Shown here: piece by piece, positions 25,626 to 34,560 of the stretch | Position numbering within the stretch: position 1 is the first letter of the stretch | Layout: each line of letters opens with the position of its first letter | Origin: Deltaproteobacteria bacterium | GTDB taxonomy: Bacteria > Myxococcota_A > Polyangia > HGW-17 > JAJRWW01 | Length of the DNA stretch: 59,327 bases | Reading direction: 5' to 3' | NCBI GenBank assembly: GCA_029938605.1 | Contig: JAOZUO010000029.1 | Span: forward strand, 1 to 59,327 | The notes under the pieces: generated by a model | Database searches by the model: none | What the model was told of the DNA's origin: nothing | What the model saw: the letters and a program-made list of their open reading frames with translations, nothing else | Made by a program: the position numbers and the translations under genes

Positions 25626-26600
25626 GTGCCCGAAAAAATCGTCATCGCCGCCGCCCTGCCGGGCGCCCCCTACGACCGCTTCGCCGAACACCACGAGCTG
25701 GTGCTCCCCTCAGACGGCATCGTCATGGAGAGCGACGAGCTGGCCGACGCCCTGGAGGGCGCCACCGCCCTGGTGCCACTGCTGATCCACCGGGTGGACG
25801 CCGCCCTGCTGGACCGGGCCCCCGGGCTGCGCATCGTGGCCAACGTGGCGGTGGGATACGACAACGTGGACGTGGCCGCCGCCACCGAGCGGTCCGTGCT
25901 TGTAACCAACACGCCGGACGTGCTCACCGAGGCCACCGCGGACCTGGCCTGGGCGCTGATGCTTGGCCTGGCCCGGGAGCTGATCCCCAACGACCGCTAC
26001 CTACGCGAGGGGCGGTACCAGCGCTGGCTGCCCGGGGCACTGCTGGGCGCCGACGTCTTCGGCCGCACCCTGGGTATCGTGGGCCTGGGACGAATTGGTC
26101 AGGCCGTGGCTCGGCGCGCCAAGGGCTTCGGCATGCGCGTGCTGTACCATCAACCCCGTCGGCTGGATCGGGCGTCCGAGGAGAAATTCGACGCGCGCTG
26201 GGTGGTCCTGGAAGAGCTGCTGGCCGAAAGCGACTTCGTCAGCCTTCACTGCCCCCTGCGCAAATCCACGCATCACCTCATGGACGCCGACGCCCTGGCG
26301 CAGATGAAACCCACGGCCTATCTCGTCAACACGGCTCGCGGCCCAGTGGTGGACGAAAAGGAACTCGCCAACGCCCTGGAGGCCGGGACCATCGCCGGCG
26401 CCGGACTCGACGTCTACGAGCACGAGCCCGCCGTGGAGCCGACGCTACTACCCCAAACCCGGGCGGTGCTGCTGCCCCACGTAGGCTCGGCCACCCGCTC
26501 CACCCGGGAAGCCATGGCGCGCCTGGCCGTGGAAGCCGTCGACGACCTGCTGGCCGGACGCCGGCCGAAACACCCGGTCAACCCAGAGGTGCTGCCATGA
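25626..26600 (+). CDS. D-2-hydroxyacid dehydrogenase (glyoxylate/hydroxypyruvate reductase type)
   Basis: A 324-aa enzyme of the D-isomer-specific 2-hydroxyacid dehydrogenase family. It has the NAD(P)-binding motif GIVGLGRIGQAVA, the catalytic Arg in VNTARGPVVDE, Glu in AGLDVYEHEP, and the His in LLPHVGSATRSTR. Closest in motif pattern are glyoxylate, hydroxypyruvate or 2-ketogluconate reductases; substrate cannot be fixed. The start GTG at 25626 is preceded by GGAAGGTG; the frame is open far upstream into the divergent gene. The next gene overlaps its stop by four bases (ATGA). Confidence 0.85.
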   Translation: MPEKIVIAAALPGAPYDRFAEHHELVLPSDGIVMESDELADALEGATALVPLLIHRVDAALLDRAPGLRIVANVAVGYDNVDVAAATERSVLVTNTPDVLTEATADLAWALMLGLARELIPNDRYLREGRYQRWLPGALLGADVFGRTLGIVGLGRIGQAVARRAKGFGMRVLYHQPRRLDRASEEKFDARWVVLEELLAESDFVSLHCPLRKSTHHLMDADALAQMKPTAYLVNTARGPVVDEKELANALEAGTIAGAGLDVYEHEPAVEPTLLPQTRAVLLPHVGSATRSTREAMARLAVEAVDDLLAGRRPKHPVNPEVLP

Positions 26601-27676
26601 CCACCCACATCGAAGATCGCCCTGCCCCCCCCGAGCGCTCCGTGCTGGTGGTCACCGCCGAGGCCAACCGCGCCTTCCGCTCCACGACGCGCACCATCGT
26701 GGGCATTTTGCGGGAGGGCCAGCTCGGCGAACGCTGTCGGGACCTCGACGCCAGACCCCCCATCGGCAGCGTGACCCTGGAGGCCATCGCGGACCAGCCG
26801 GACCGCCCCATCAAGGACGGCGAGGAGGCGCTGGTGGAGGACCTCGCCCTGGCGCCCCCAACCGTGCTGGTGGCCATGGACCCCATGGCCGGCTTGTTGG
26901 TGAGCCGCTGGGCGTCGGAGCTCGGAGATCCCCTCACCGTGGGTATGGTGGGATCCCTGTGGGTGGACCCCCTGTGGCGCGCCGCCGCCCTGAACCGCTG
27001 GATCGTCCCGGACCAGACCATCGCCCGGGCGCTTCTGAACGACGGTTGCGCCCCCGAGGGACTGGTGCCCATCGGCCTGGGGGTATGCGGTCGGTTCGGC
27101 ATCGGCGTGCGCGAAGGACGGGCCGACTGCCGCAAAGCCCTGGGTTTGGACCTGAACATGGACCGACCCGTGCTGCTCTTCGCGGCAGAGACCCTCTGGG
27201 CCGACGACCTGGCCCCCTGGCTGGAGGCCATCGCCCGGGCGGCGCCGGATATCACGCTACTGGTGGACGCCGCGGGGGATCGGCTGCTGTTGGCGGAGGC
27301 GCGCCGCCTCCACGCCCAGCTCGGCCTGGCGGGTCGGGTCTTCGGCCGGGTGGACGAGGCCGGCCTCTACTGGGGCAGCGCCGACCGGGTGGTGTCGAGG
27401 GCTCTGGACGGCCTGGTTACCCGGGCCCTGGCCTTCCACTGTCCCCTGTGGGCCATCCGCCCCACCGACGACCGCCAACGCGGCATCCTCGAGGGACTGG
27501 AGCAGCTCTACGCCGGCAGCTCGGTGACCACCCCTGACGACCTCGCGGCCCTGGTAACCACCGGGGGCTGGAACACCCCCTTGGACGCGGGCCGCATGGA
27601 GACCCTCGCCGGCGCCGCCGTGCCCGGACGCATCGCCGATGCCATCACCCAGATGGCCGCCGAGCACAACGGGTAG
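26597..27676 (+). CDS. putative glycosyltransferase (MGDG synthase/GT28-like)
   Basis: A 359-aa protein without signal peptide. Segments such as PPTVLVAMDPMAGLLVSRWA, VGMVGSLWVDPLWRAAALNRWIVPDQTIARAL and GLVPIGLGVCGRF resemble monogalactosyldiacylglycerol synthase and UDP-glycosyltransferase (GT28-like) proteins (acceptor-site and nucleotide-sugar parts), followed by a weakly conserved Rossmann half (DRPVLLFAAETLWADDLAPWLEAIA..). Assignment is from pattern resemblance only. It is co-translated with the dehydrogenase (ATGA), so it may act in the same pathway. Confidence 0.45.
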   Translation: MTTHIEDRPAPPERSVLVVTAEANRAFRSTTRTIVGILREGQLGERCRDLDARPPIGSVTLEAIADQPDRPIKDGEEALVEDLALAPPTVLVAMDPMAGLLVSRWASELGDPLTVGMVGSLWVDPLWRAAALNRWIVPDQTIARALLNDGCAPEGLVPIGLGVCGRFGIGVREGRADCRKALGLDLNMDRPVLLFAAETLWADDLAPWLEAIARAAPDITLLVDAAGDRLLLAEARRLHAQLGLAGRVFGRVDEAGLYWGSADRVVSRALDGLVTRALAFHCPLWAIRPTDDRQRGILEGLEQLYAGSSVTTPDDLAALVTTGGWNTPLDAGRMETLAGAAVPGRIADAITQMAAEHNG

Positions 27677-27679
27677 GGG

Positions 27680-27719
27680 CCGCGCCCCGGAAAAGCGTTC
27701 CGGGTTTTCGGGGCGTGGT
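27680..27719 (+). terminator. long hairpin after the glycosyltransferase-like gene
   Basis: CCGCGCCCCG at 27680 pairs with CGGGGCGTGG at about 27710 (one G-U pair), enclosing a smaller GGAA..TTCC hairpin. There is no long T run, so it may be a weak terminator or another RNA structure. Confidence 0.4.
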
Positions 27720-27814
27720 ACTACGCCGAAGAACTTCAGCATTAAAACTTCCCATACGCTCAATCCCGTTCTAAGCATGGGCCTCATCCATTTCCTGAAA
27801 GGACTCCAGGCCCT

Positions 27815-29305
27815 ATGACCTCACCCGACGACAACGCGGACGAAAGCAAAAGTCCACTCCGCGAACTGACCCAGCCCTTTGTCGATCTGGTCCGCGCACC
27901 CCGGGTGCTCTGGGGCGTGAACGTCTCATACCTGATTGAGGGCTTCGTCTACTTCGGAATGCTGGGCTATCTGACCCACTACTTCACCCAGTACGCTGGC
28001 CTATCGGACACCTGGGCCAGCCCCATGGTGGGAGTGCTCACCTGGGGCATTACGCTCTCCATGTTCTTCCTTGGCGGCCTGGCGGACCGCTGGGGCATAC
28101 GTACAACGCTCCTCGCGTCTCTGTGCTCCATGCTTCTGGGCCGTATCATCATGGCGCTCAGCCCCTCGTTGGGGCTCGCGGCTGGAGGCCTGTTTTCGCC
28201 GATGCACCTGGTGGCCATGGGAGGCATCTTCTTCATCGTCGTTGGATACGGCATGTACCAACCCGCGGCCTACGCGGCGGTCCGGCAATTCACCACCCCC
28301 AAAACTGCCGCCATGGGCTACGCCATGCTCTACGCCCTGATGAACCTGGGCGGCTGGCTACCGTCCTTCTTCTCGCCCATCCGCAAGTCCGTGGGCATCG
28401 CCGGATCCTATTGGGTATTCGTGGGCTTTTCCACCCTGGGGCTCGTTCTCACCATGCTGATCCTGTCGCGGGTCATCGTACGAAAGGCCATCGCCGATGC
28501 CAAAGCCAACCGCGAGGCCGACGAGTCCGAGGAGGACAAAAAGAAGCGCGAGACCAAAGAGGCGGAAAAAGAAAACGCCACCAAGGAGCGGTTCGACCTC
28601 GCCAAGTGGATCAAGAATCACCCGCTCGCCAACGCCAAGTTCGCCTTCTTCATCTTCGCCCTCATCCCGGTCCAGACCCTCTTCGCCCACAACTGGCTCA
28701 CTCTGCCCAAGTACGTGCAGCGCGCCTACAGCGGCGGCTGGGTGGGTGACAACTTCGAGGTAGCGGTCAACTTCAATCCGCTGCTGATCTTCATCCTCGT
28801 GCCCATCGTCACCGCCCTCACCCAGAAGCGAAAGATCTACACCATGGTGCTCCTGGGCACCTTCGTCATGGCGGCGCCTACTTTCCTGCTGGCCCTGGGC
28901 ACAAACATCTGGACCCTGCTCGGCTACCTGATCATCATGACCATCGGCGAGGCCATGTGGCAGCCACGTTTTCTGCAGTACGCAGCGGAGATCGCCCCCG
29001 AAGGCCGCACGGGCGCCTACATGGGCGTGGCCCAGTTCCCCTGGTTCCTGACCAAGGTGATCACCAGCGTCTACGCCGGGTGGATGTTGGGAACCTACTG
29101 CCCGGCGAATCCAGGCGTCCTGGCAGATTCAGTGGGCGTCGCCGCCACCATGGTCGGCTACGCACCGCCCATCAGGGTGGTGCTCGATCCCCCCGCCACC
29201 GAAACCATGTGGTTCTACTACGGCCTCGTCGCCATCTCGTCCACATTCATGCTGCTGGCGGCCAAGCCCTGGCTCGCCAAGGACTTTAAAGAAAAGTCCA
29301 GCTAG
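27815..29305 (+). CDS. MFS/POT-like membrane transporter
   Basis: A 496-aa protein with about twelve hydrophobic segments and a charged cytosolic loop (residues ~220-260, rich in Lys and Glu). Sequences such as LGGLADRWGIRTTLLASLCSMLLGR (loop 2-3 motif of the major facilitator superfamily), YGMYQPAAYAAVRQFTTPKTAAMGYAMLYALMNLGGWL and GEAMWQPRFLQYAAEIAPEGRTGAYMG resemble proton-dependent peptide transporters. The substrate is unknown. Its stop codon shares a CTAG with that of the convergent gene. Confidence 0.8.
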   Translation: MTSPDDNADESKSPLRELTQPFVDLVRAPRVLWGVNVSYLIEGFVYFGMLGYLTHYFTQYAGLSDTWASPMVGVLTWGITLSMFFLGGLADRWGIRTTLLASLCSMLLGRIIMALSPSLGLAAGGLFSPMHLVAMGGIFFIVVGYGMYQPAAYAAVRQFTTPKTAAMGYAMLYALMNLGGWLPSFFSPIRKSVGIAGSYWVFVGFSTLGLVLTMLILSRVIVRKAIADAKANREADESEEDKKKRETKEAEKENATKERFDLAKWIKNHPLANAKFAFFIFALIPVQTLFAHNWLTLPKYVQRAYSGGWVGDNFEVAVNFNPLLIFILVPIVTALTQKRKIYTMVLLGTFVMAAPTFLLALGTNIWTLLGYLIIMTIGEAMWQPRFLQYAAEIAPEGRTGAYMGVAQFPWFLTKVITSVYAGWMLGTYCPANPGVLADSVGVAATMVGYAPPIRVVLDPPATETMWFYYGLVAISSTFMLLAAKPWLAKDFKEKSS

Positions 29306-30195
29306 CCAAACGCTTTTGTCAGCATCCGGTCGACGGGCTCCCACAGGGCTGGGCCGTGCTCGATGATTCCGAAGTGGGTGGTGCGATCGAGCACCACGAG
29401 CTCGCTTCCGGGGGTGGCTTGGGCCATCTTCCGGGCAGCGGCGGGGGGAGTGATCCAGTCCTGCTCTCCGGCCACCACGACGGTCGGACACTGGACGAAG
29501 GGCAGCAGGTCCGAGGCGTCGTGGTGGATGAGCTCGTACATGGTGTTGAAGTACGCGGTCTTGTTCGCCCCACAGGTGGAGCGCACGTTGGCGTGGAAGG
29601 TGTCGGCGTGGGCCCAGGGCCCCACGAACCGGAGGGTGGAACATATGGCCCAGGCCACGGGCGGCAGGGCGGTGGCCAGGCTGAGCACGGCCTGGGCCGG
29701 CCAGGGATTCACCGTGGACGAACGCACTCCCAGGTGTACCGCCTCGGCCAGAATCCACGGAAACGCCGCCCGGAAGGGATGCCCCGGCGCACCGAACAGC
29801 GCCCCATAGCCGACGATTCGTTCGGGTGCCCGGCGGATCATCTCCAAACCCACGGGGACGCCCATGGACCACCCCAGCATGGCAGCACGCTCGACGCCCA
29901 GCGCGTCCAGGATCTGCAGGGCGTCTACGGCATGGCGCTCCATGGTGAAGGCGACGTCCTTGTCCGGTAGCCAGCTCTCGCCCACCCCTCGGTAATCCCA
30001 GCACACGACCTGGTACCGGTCCCGCAGGTGATCCGCCAGAATATCCAGCCCCGGTTTGGACACGCCGATGCCGTTGCCCAACACCACCACCGGCCCCTCC
30101 CCCACGGTCTGAACGGCCAAGTCCACACCATCATCGGTGACTACGCGGTGGTGGGAATACGGCAGCGGGGGCATGGGAATATCGACATTGAGCAT
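29302..30195 (-). CDS. alpha/beta hydrolase
   Basis: A 297-aa alpha/beta hydrolase. It has the nucleophile elbow GWSMGVP (Ser), HGxG-type oxyanion region replaced by GNGIGVSKPG, the acid in VVAGEQDWITPP, and the late His in TTHFGIIEHGP. The start ATG 30195 is preferred: from there the sequence runs straight into the hydrolase fold (HHRVVTDDGVDLAVQTVGEGP), while upstream of it the frame has no domain. Substrate unknown. Convergent with the transporter gene; the two stop codons share one CTAG at 29302-29305. Confidence 0.82.
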   Translation of the reverse strand: MLNVDIPMPPLPYSHHRVVTDDGVDLAVQTVGEGPVVVLGNGIGVSKPGLDILADHLRDRYQVVCWDYRGVGESWLPDKDVAFTMERHAVDALQILDALGVERAAMLGWSMGVPVGLEMIRRAPERIVGYGALFGAPGHPFRAAFPWILAEAVHLGVRSSTVNPWPAQAVLSLATALPPVAWAICSTLRFVGPWAHADTFHANVRSTCGANKTAYFNTMYELIHHDASDLLPFVQCPTVVVAGEQDWITPPAAARKMAQATPGSELVVLDRTTHFGIIEHGPALWEPVDRMLTKAFG

Positions 30196-30224
30196 ACAGG
30201 AGTTCTCCGGGTCAGAGGCGAAAG

Positions 30225-31232
30225 CTACAGAACGAGCTTCCAGACCACCGCTCCCAACGCGCTGGCCGCGGCGACGCCACCGGCCAGGTAGTGCCAGACG
30301 CGCAGGCCCATTCGGGGCGGCGGGGTGAGCTTGACGGTGGGCGTCTCGTCGCGGCTCGCGGCCAGCAGCGCCCGCACCTGGCTGATGGACTGGATGCGGT
30401 GCTGGGGCTTTTTGGCCATGCACCGCAGCACGAGGTTGTCCAGCAGCTTGGGGATCCCCGCCTCGGGCGCCAGGGAGGAGGGCGGCGGCGGATCCGTCCC
30501 CATGGCCTGGGCGAGGGTTTCTTGGAAAGTCTCACCGTAAAAGGGCGGCCTCCCCACCAGCATCTCCCAGAGGATGGCGCCAACGCCGTAGACGTCCACC
30601 AGGTCCGACAGCTCGCCGCTCTGCACCTGCTCGGGGGCCATGTACTCCGGTGTGCCCAGGAAGGCGCCGGGCCGCGACCGCATGAAGGGGTCGTCCTCGT
30701 ACAGGAACTTCACCAGGCCAAAATCCAAAAGCTTCACCACGGGATACCCGTCGTCGCCACCGACCAGGAAGATGTTCGCCGGCTTGAGGTCCCGGTGCAC
30801 GATGTTGCGGTCGTGCATGGCCTCCAGGCCGCTGCACACCTGCTCCATGATGGTGACGGCCTCGTCCACCGACAGTTGAACCCGCCGGTCCAGGCACCGG
30901 CCCAGATCCTCGCCTTGCAAAAGCTCCATGATCAAAAAGGGCGGGTGCCCCGAGCCGTGCACCACCTCGGTGATGTCCAGGATGTTGGGGTGGAGGGCCC
31001 GCCGCACCACCTGTCGCTCCTGAAAAAACCGCCGCACGATGTCCATGCGCGCGCAGAACTCCGAATGCAGCACCTTGACGGCCACCTGTCGATGGGACGT
31101 CAGGTGCTCGGCCCGATATACCTCGGCCACGGCCCCCTCGCCCAGCTTGTCCAAAAGCTGGAAGTTGCTGATCGTGTCGCCCACCTGGGGCATCACGATG
31201 GGCTGCATTTCGGGCTCATAGCGCTCAAACAT
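30225..31232 (-). CDS. Hanks-type Ser/Thr protein kinase
   Basis: A 335-aa membrane-anchored kinase. The kinase domain (about 20-275) has LGEGAVAEVYRAEH (Gly-loop), AVKVL (catalytic Lys), HRDLKPANIFL (catalytic Asp and Asn), DFGLV, GTPEYMAPEQV and DVYGVGAILWEML. A single transmembrane segment at the very C-terminus (HYLAGGVAAASALGAVVWKLVL) anchors it with the kinase in the cytosol; there is no extracellular sensor domain. Such kinases are abundant in myxobacteria. It has a short gap (29 bases) to the hydrolase gene. Confidence 0.92.
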   Translation of the reverse strand: MFERYEPEMQPIVMPQVGDTISNFQLLDKLGEGAVAEVYRAEHLTSHRQVAVKVLHSEFCARMDIVRRFFQERQVVRRALHPNILDITEVVHGSGHPPFLIMELLQGEDLGRCLDRRVQLSVDEAVTIMEQVCSGLEAMHDRNIVHRDLKPANIFLVGGDDGYPVVKLLDFGLVKFLYEDDPFMRSRPGAFLGTPEYMAPEQVQSGELSDLVDVYGVGAILWEMLVGRPPFYGETFQETLAQAMGTDPPPPSSLAPEAGIPKLLDNLVLRCMAKKPQHRIQSISQVRALLAASRDETPTVKLTPPPRMGLRVWHYLAGGVAAASALGAVVWKLVL

Positions 31233-31443
31233 ACAGGAACACTCTAATGTACGTGGCTAGTCTCTAAGGGGTCGAAGGCCAAAGACCTACTTACAGCAAG
31301 GACATATTATTGCCGGAGCAGCAGTAATTGACAAGCTGAAAAACGTCACGCAGAGTACAGGTCGGGGATCAACAGTGAGCCGAAAGGCGTCCAAATGCCC
31401 GATGCCGAAGGAATTCTGAAAAATAGCTCCAAGCAATGCGCCC

Positions 31444-32415
31444 TCAACGAGCAGAGAGCTTATCAGGCAGGGTGAGCGAAGCGGGGCCAACACCCCTGGG
31501 ATCGGCGACGGGAGCGTCGGCGTCGGCGTCTGGCCTGGGATCGCCGGCGTCGGCGTTGGGAGCGCCGTCGTCGACATCAGGCTCGCGGGGGAAGATGGAT
31601 CGGAAGAGCACCATGTGGCTCGACAGGGACGCCACCCGAAGTCCCACGCGCATAAAGACCACCACCTGGCGCAGCAGGAAGGTTCCGAACACCGCCGCCG
31701 TGCCACCGGCGTCGAGGCTGTCAGGTAGCGCGAGCAAGAGCGCCAGGGGCACCAGGGTGATGAGGCCGAAGCCCAGGTGCACCACGACGGTCGCCACCGG
31801 ACGTTTGACCGCGGCCCAGTAGCCATACAGCATCCGTTTGAGGGCCGAAGGGGTCGCACCCGTCACCGTCTCCACCCGGGCGAAGTCCAGGGCCGCGTCC
31901 GTCCAGAGCAGAAAAACCAGTCCAGGCGCCATGGACAGGCCGATGAACCACCAGGTACGCCCCTGATTGACGTACACCGCCATTCCACAGACCCCCAACG
32001 ACAGCGCATAGGGCACCGCCGACCACGCCCCCACCCAAAGCAGACCGGGCAGGTGGGCCAGGGCGTCACCGCCAAACTTGCGCAGGGTCGGCCGCTCGTA
32101 GCTCCACAGGCTCCCCAGCACGCCGCCCAGTAACACCTGACTCAGCAGCAGATAGGCCAGGGGCACGAACAGCAGCACCCCCTGGAGCTGGGACAAGAGC
32201 TCCGGGTTGTCCATGACGAGCTCGGCCAACACCTCGAGGTCCCAGCGGTACACGAGCTGCTCGGCGGCGGGCCGATGGGCCGTGAGCCGGTGCAACGTGA
32301 GGTACACGGGGAGCACCGCGAACACCGCCGTGAGCAGGTTCGCCAAATACACGGGAAACACCAAACGCTTGCAGCGCCACACCTCCCTCAATCCGTGCAT
32401 CAAGGCCCCGCCCAT
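31444..32415 (-). CDS. polytopic membrane protein of unknown function
   Basis: A 323-aa protein with about six hydrophobic segments (LVFPVYLANLLTAVFAVLPVYLTL, GVLLFVPLAYLLLSQVLLGGVLG, AYSLGVCGM-like, GLSMAPGLVFLLWTDAALDFARVE, HLGFGLITLVPLALLLALP) and a Pro/Asp-rich cytosolic tail (residues ~290-320). No family is recognised. Its start at 32415 lies 35 bases inside the end of queC-side sequence on the same strand (queC ends at 32450), so the two are close and probably cotranscribed. Confidence 0.6.
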   Translation of the reverse strand: MGGALMHGLREVWRCKRLVFPVYLANLLTAVFAVLPVYLTLHRLTAHRPAAEQLVYRWDLEVLAELVMDNPELLSQLQGVLLFVPLAYLLLSQVLLGGVLGSLWSYERPTLRKFGGDALAHLPGLLWVGAWSAVPYALSLGVCGMAVYVNQGRTWWFIGLSMAPGLVFLLWTDAALDFARVETVTGATPSALKRMLYGYWAAVKRPVATVVVHLGFGLITLVPLALLLALPDSLDAGGTAAVFGTFLLRQVVVFMRVGLRVASLSSHMVLFRSIFPREPDVDDGAPNADAGDPRPDADADAPVADPRGVGPASLTLPDKLSAR

Positions 32416-32449
32416 GGGGATCCTGTCTTGCGAGAAAGCACCCACGTCG

Positions 32450-33187
32450 CTACCCCCCCGCCGCATCCGCGCCGCCGACCCCAGGCTCGTAGGCCAGAGG
32501 ATCGGTGAGGTCCAGTCGAGCGAAGCCTCCGAGCCGCAACCTACAAGAGTCGCACCGGCCACAGGAGCGCCCCGAAGGCGCCGGGTCATAGCAGGTCCAG
32601 GTCAGGCCGTAGTCCACGCCCAGCGACAGCCCGAGCTCGATGGTCTGCGCCTTGTCGAGCCGCAGCAGGGGCGCGTGCACCTTGAACCGCGCCCCCTCCA
32701 CGCCCAGGCGGGTGGCCTCGTTGGCCAGCCCCTCGAAGGCGCGCACGAACTCGGGGCGGCAGTCGGGGTAGCCCGAGTAGTCCACGGCGCTTACCCCCAC
32801 GAACAGATCCGTGGACCCCAGGGTCTCGGCCCAGGCGAGCGCCAGCGACAGCAGGATGGTGTTGCGGGCCGGCACATAGGTCACCGGAACCCCGTGACCG
32901 ATCTCGTCGTCGGACCGGTCCTTGGGCACGGCCAGGTCGTCGGTAAGGGCCGATCCACCGATGGCCCGCAGGTCCAGGTCCAGCTCCAGGTGACGCCGCA
33001 CGTTAAAAGCCTTGGCCACGGCGCGGGCCGCCTCCAACTCCACCACGTGCAGTTGACCGTACCGCACCGTGAGCGCATGCACGTCAAAGCCCCGGTCCGC
33101 CGCCACCGCCAGGGTGGTGGTGGAGTCCAATCCACCCGAGAGCAACACCACCGCCGGGGGACTTTTGGAGTCGTTGGATATTGTCAT
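32450..33187 (-). CDS. queC: 7-cyano-7-deazaguanine synthase (QueC)
   Basis: A 245-aa enzyme of queuosine biosynthesis. The PP-loop ATP-binding motif [10 protein letters not shown] (S-G-G-x-D-S) is near the N-terminus, followed by [19 protein letters not shown] in the middle and the zinc-binding C-terminal pattern [20 protein letters not shown] (four Cys). It converts 7-carboxy-7-deazaguanine to preQ0 with ATP and ammonia. Motifs and length are standard. No other queuosine genes are visible next to it. Confidence 0.92.
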   Translation of the reverse strand: MTISNDSKSPPAVVLLSGGLDSTTTLAVAADRGFDVHALTVRYGQLHVVELEAARAVAKAFNVRRHLELDLDLRAIGGSALTDDLAVPKDRSDDEIGHGVPVTYVPARNTILLSLALAWAETLGSTDLFVGVSAVDYSGYPDCRPEFVRAFEGLANEATRLGVEGARFKVHAPLLRLDKAQTIELGLSLGVDYGLTWTCYDPAPSGRSCGRCDSCRLRLGGFARLDLTDPLAYEPGVGGADAAGG

Positions 33188-33216
33188 CTGCGGAGTTTCA
33201 ACCTGACGTGAGGACT

Positions 33217-34476
33217 CTACTCGCAGTAGCCGTACTCGGTGGTTCCAATAATGGCGGCGTCGGCCCAGCTACCGCAGCTTTGGCCGGCCGGACACTCGCC
33301 CATTCCCACCCGACAGGTACGGATGCACTCATTCCAGTCCGTGTAGCAGAAGTAGCCCGGCGCGCAAAAAACGTTGACACCATCACAGGTCGTAGTGGAT
33401 GTGCCCGCGTCGTTGGCACAGTCAGTGAGATAGAAGTCCGGGACCTCATCTGCGTTGGCGTCCACGTACTGCAGGTGGCAGGCCCACCCCGTGGGACAGC
33501 TCACGGGGCTGGTGGAGGCCGGGTTGCAGTCCGTGGTGCACAGGGTGGCCCCGGGGATCGTCTGGTCGCTGGCATCCACCAGGGTGATGACGCACACCCC
33601 TCCGCCGCCGGTGCCGGGGCAGTCCGCGTCCGCGCCACAGAACTGATGGCAGCGCAGGTCCTCGACGTCAGAACCCACGCACATGGTGCCCGCAGCACAA
33701 TCGGCGTCAGCAGTGCAGGTCTGGCTTTGGACAGTGCTCCCGGCCGCCAGGCAGGCGCGGTCATCCGCCGTGTCGAAAGTACACTTCTGTCCCGCCACAC
33801 AGCCGCACTGGGGCCACAGGTCACAGATGGAGTCGGTGCAACCGTTACCGCAGTCCGCCGGGCAACTCCCCAGATCCTCCAACGGGGCGTCGCAGATCCC
33901 GTCGCCGCAGTAGGGATCCTGGCAATCCGCTGCGCAGTCCGCCGCGCTCTCCCCACCGTCGCAGGTCCCGTTGCCGCAGTAGCAATCCTGCGCGCAGCTA
34001 GACGTCGTCTCATCGGCCTGACAGGTCCCATCCGGACAGGCACCCGCACCACAGTCCGCAGGACAGGTGACCTGATCCTCGCCCTGATCACAGGTGGAGT
34101 TGCCGCAGTAACAATCTCCAGAACAGGTCGCCTGGTTCTCCGAGGGCTGACAGATGTCGTCCCCACAAATGGCGGCGCCGCAGTCGAGCGCGCAACTGCT
34201 GGCGTCCTCACCCAGATCGCAGGTGGCGTTACCGCAGTAGCAGTCCTGTCCACAGCCGACGGTGGACTCACCCACCGCACAGACGCCGTCCCCGCAGACC
34301 GCCGGCGAGCAATCCGTAGGGCAGCTCCAGGCGTCCTCCCCCGGGTCACACTGCCGATCTCCACAGACCGCCCCGCCCCCGCCCCCGGCGGCGCAACCAG
34401 CACCCCACATCATCCCAACCGCGCTCACGGCCGCCACGGCCGCCACGGCGATCACCACACTGTCTCGATACCGCAT
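33217..34476 (-). CDS. Cys-rich repeat lipoprotein
   Basis: A 419-aa secreted lipoprotein (signal peptide with GMMWGAGC lipobox). Residues ~35-210 are about seven repeats of the type CGDxxCxxGExxxxCxxDC, followed by two larger Cys-rich domains ([40 protein letters not shown]). This matches the DUF4215/myxobacterial Cys-repeat style. It is probably a surface or periplasmic adhesin or binding protein; function unknown. It is paralogous to the next gene (34561-35760) with about the same domain order. Confidence 0.75.
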   Translation of the reverse strand: MRYRDSVVIAVAAVAAVSAVGMMWGAGCAAGGGGGAVCGDRQCDPGEDAWSCPTDCSPAVCGDGVCAVGESTVGCGQDCYCGNATCDLGEDASSCALDCGAAICGDDICQPSENQATCSGDCYCGNSTCDQGEDQVTCPADCGAGACPDGTCQADETTSSCAQDCYCGNGTCDGGESAADCAADCQDPYCGDGICDAPLEDLGSCPADCGNGCTDSICDLWPQCGCVAGQKCTFDTADDRACLAAGSTVQSQTCTADADCAAGTMCVGSDVEDLRCHQFCGADADCPGTGGGGVCVITLVDASDQTIPGATLCTTDCNPASTSPVSCPTGWACHLQYVDANADEVPDFYLTDCANDAGTSTTTCDGVNVFCAPGYFCYTDWNECIRTCRVGMGECPAGQSCGSWADAAIIGTTEYGYCE

Positions 34477-34560
34477 TGAAGCCATCCTACTACGTCTACC
34501 CAAATCCTACGGGATCGAACGCCCAAGTTCAACGACGAGCGGCCCCTTACCCTCGGCAGC

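Noticed and set aside
33181..34479. Long plus-strand frame opposite the Cys-rich lipoprotein
   Set aside because: It is the antisense of a clearly repetitive Cys-rich protein, with no signal peptide or known motif of its own.
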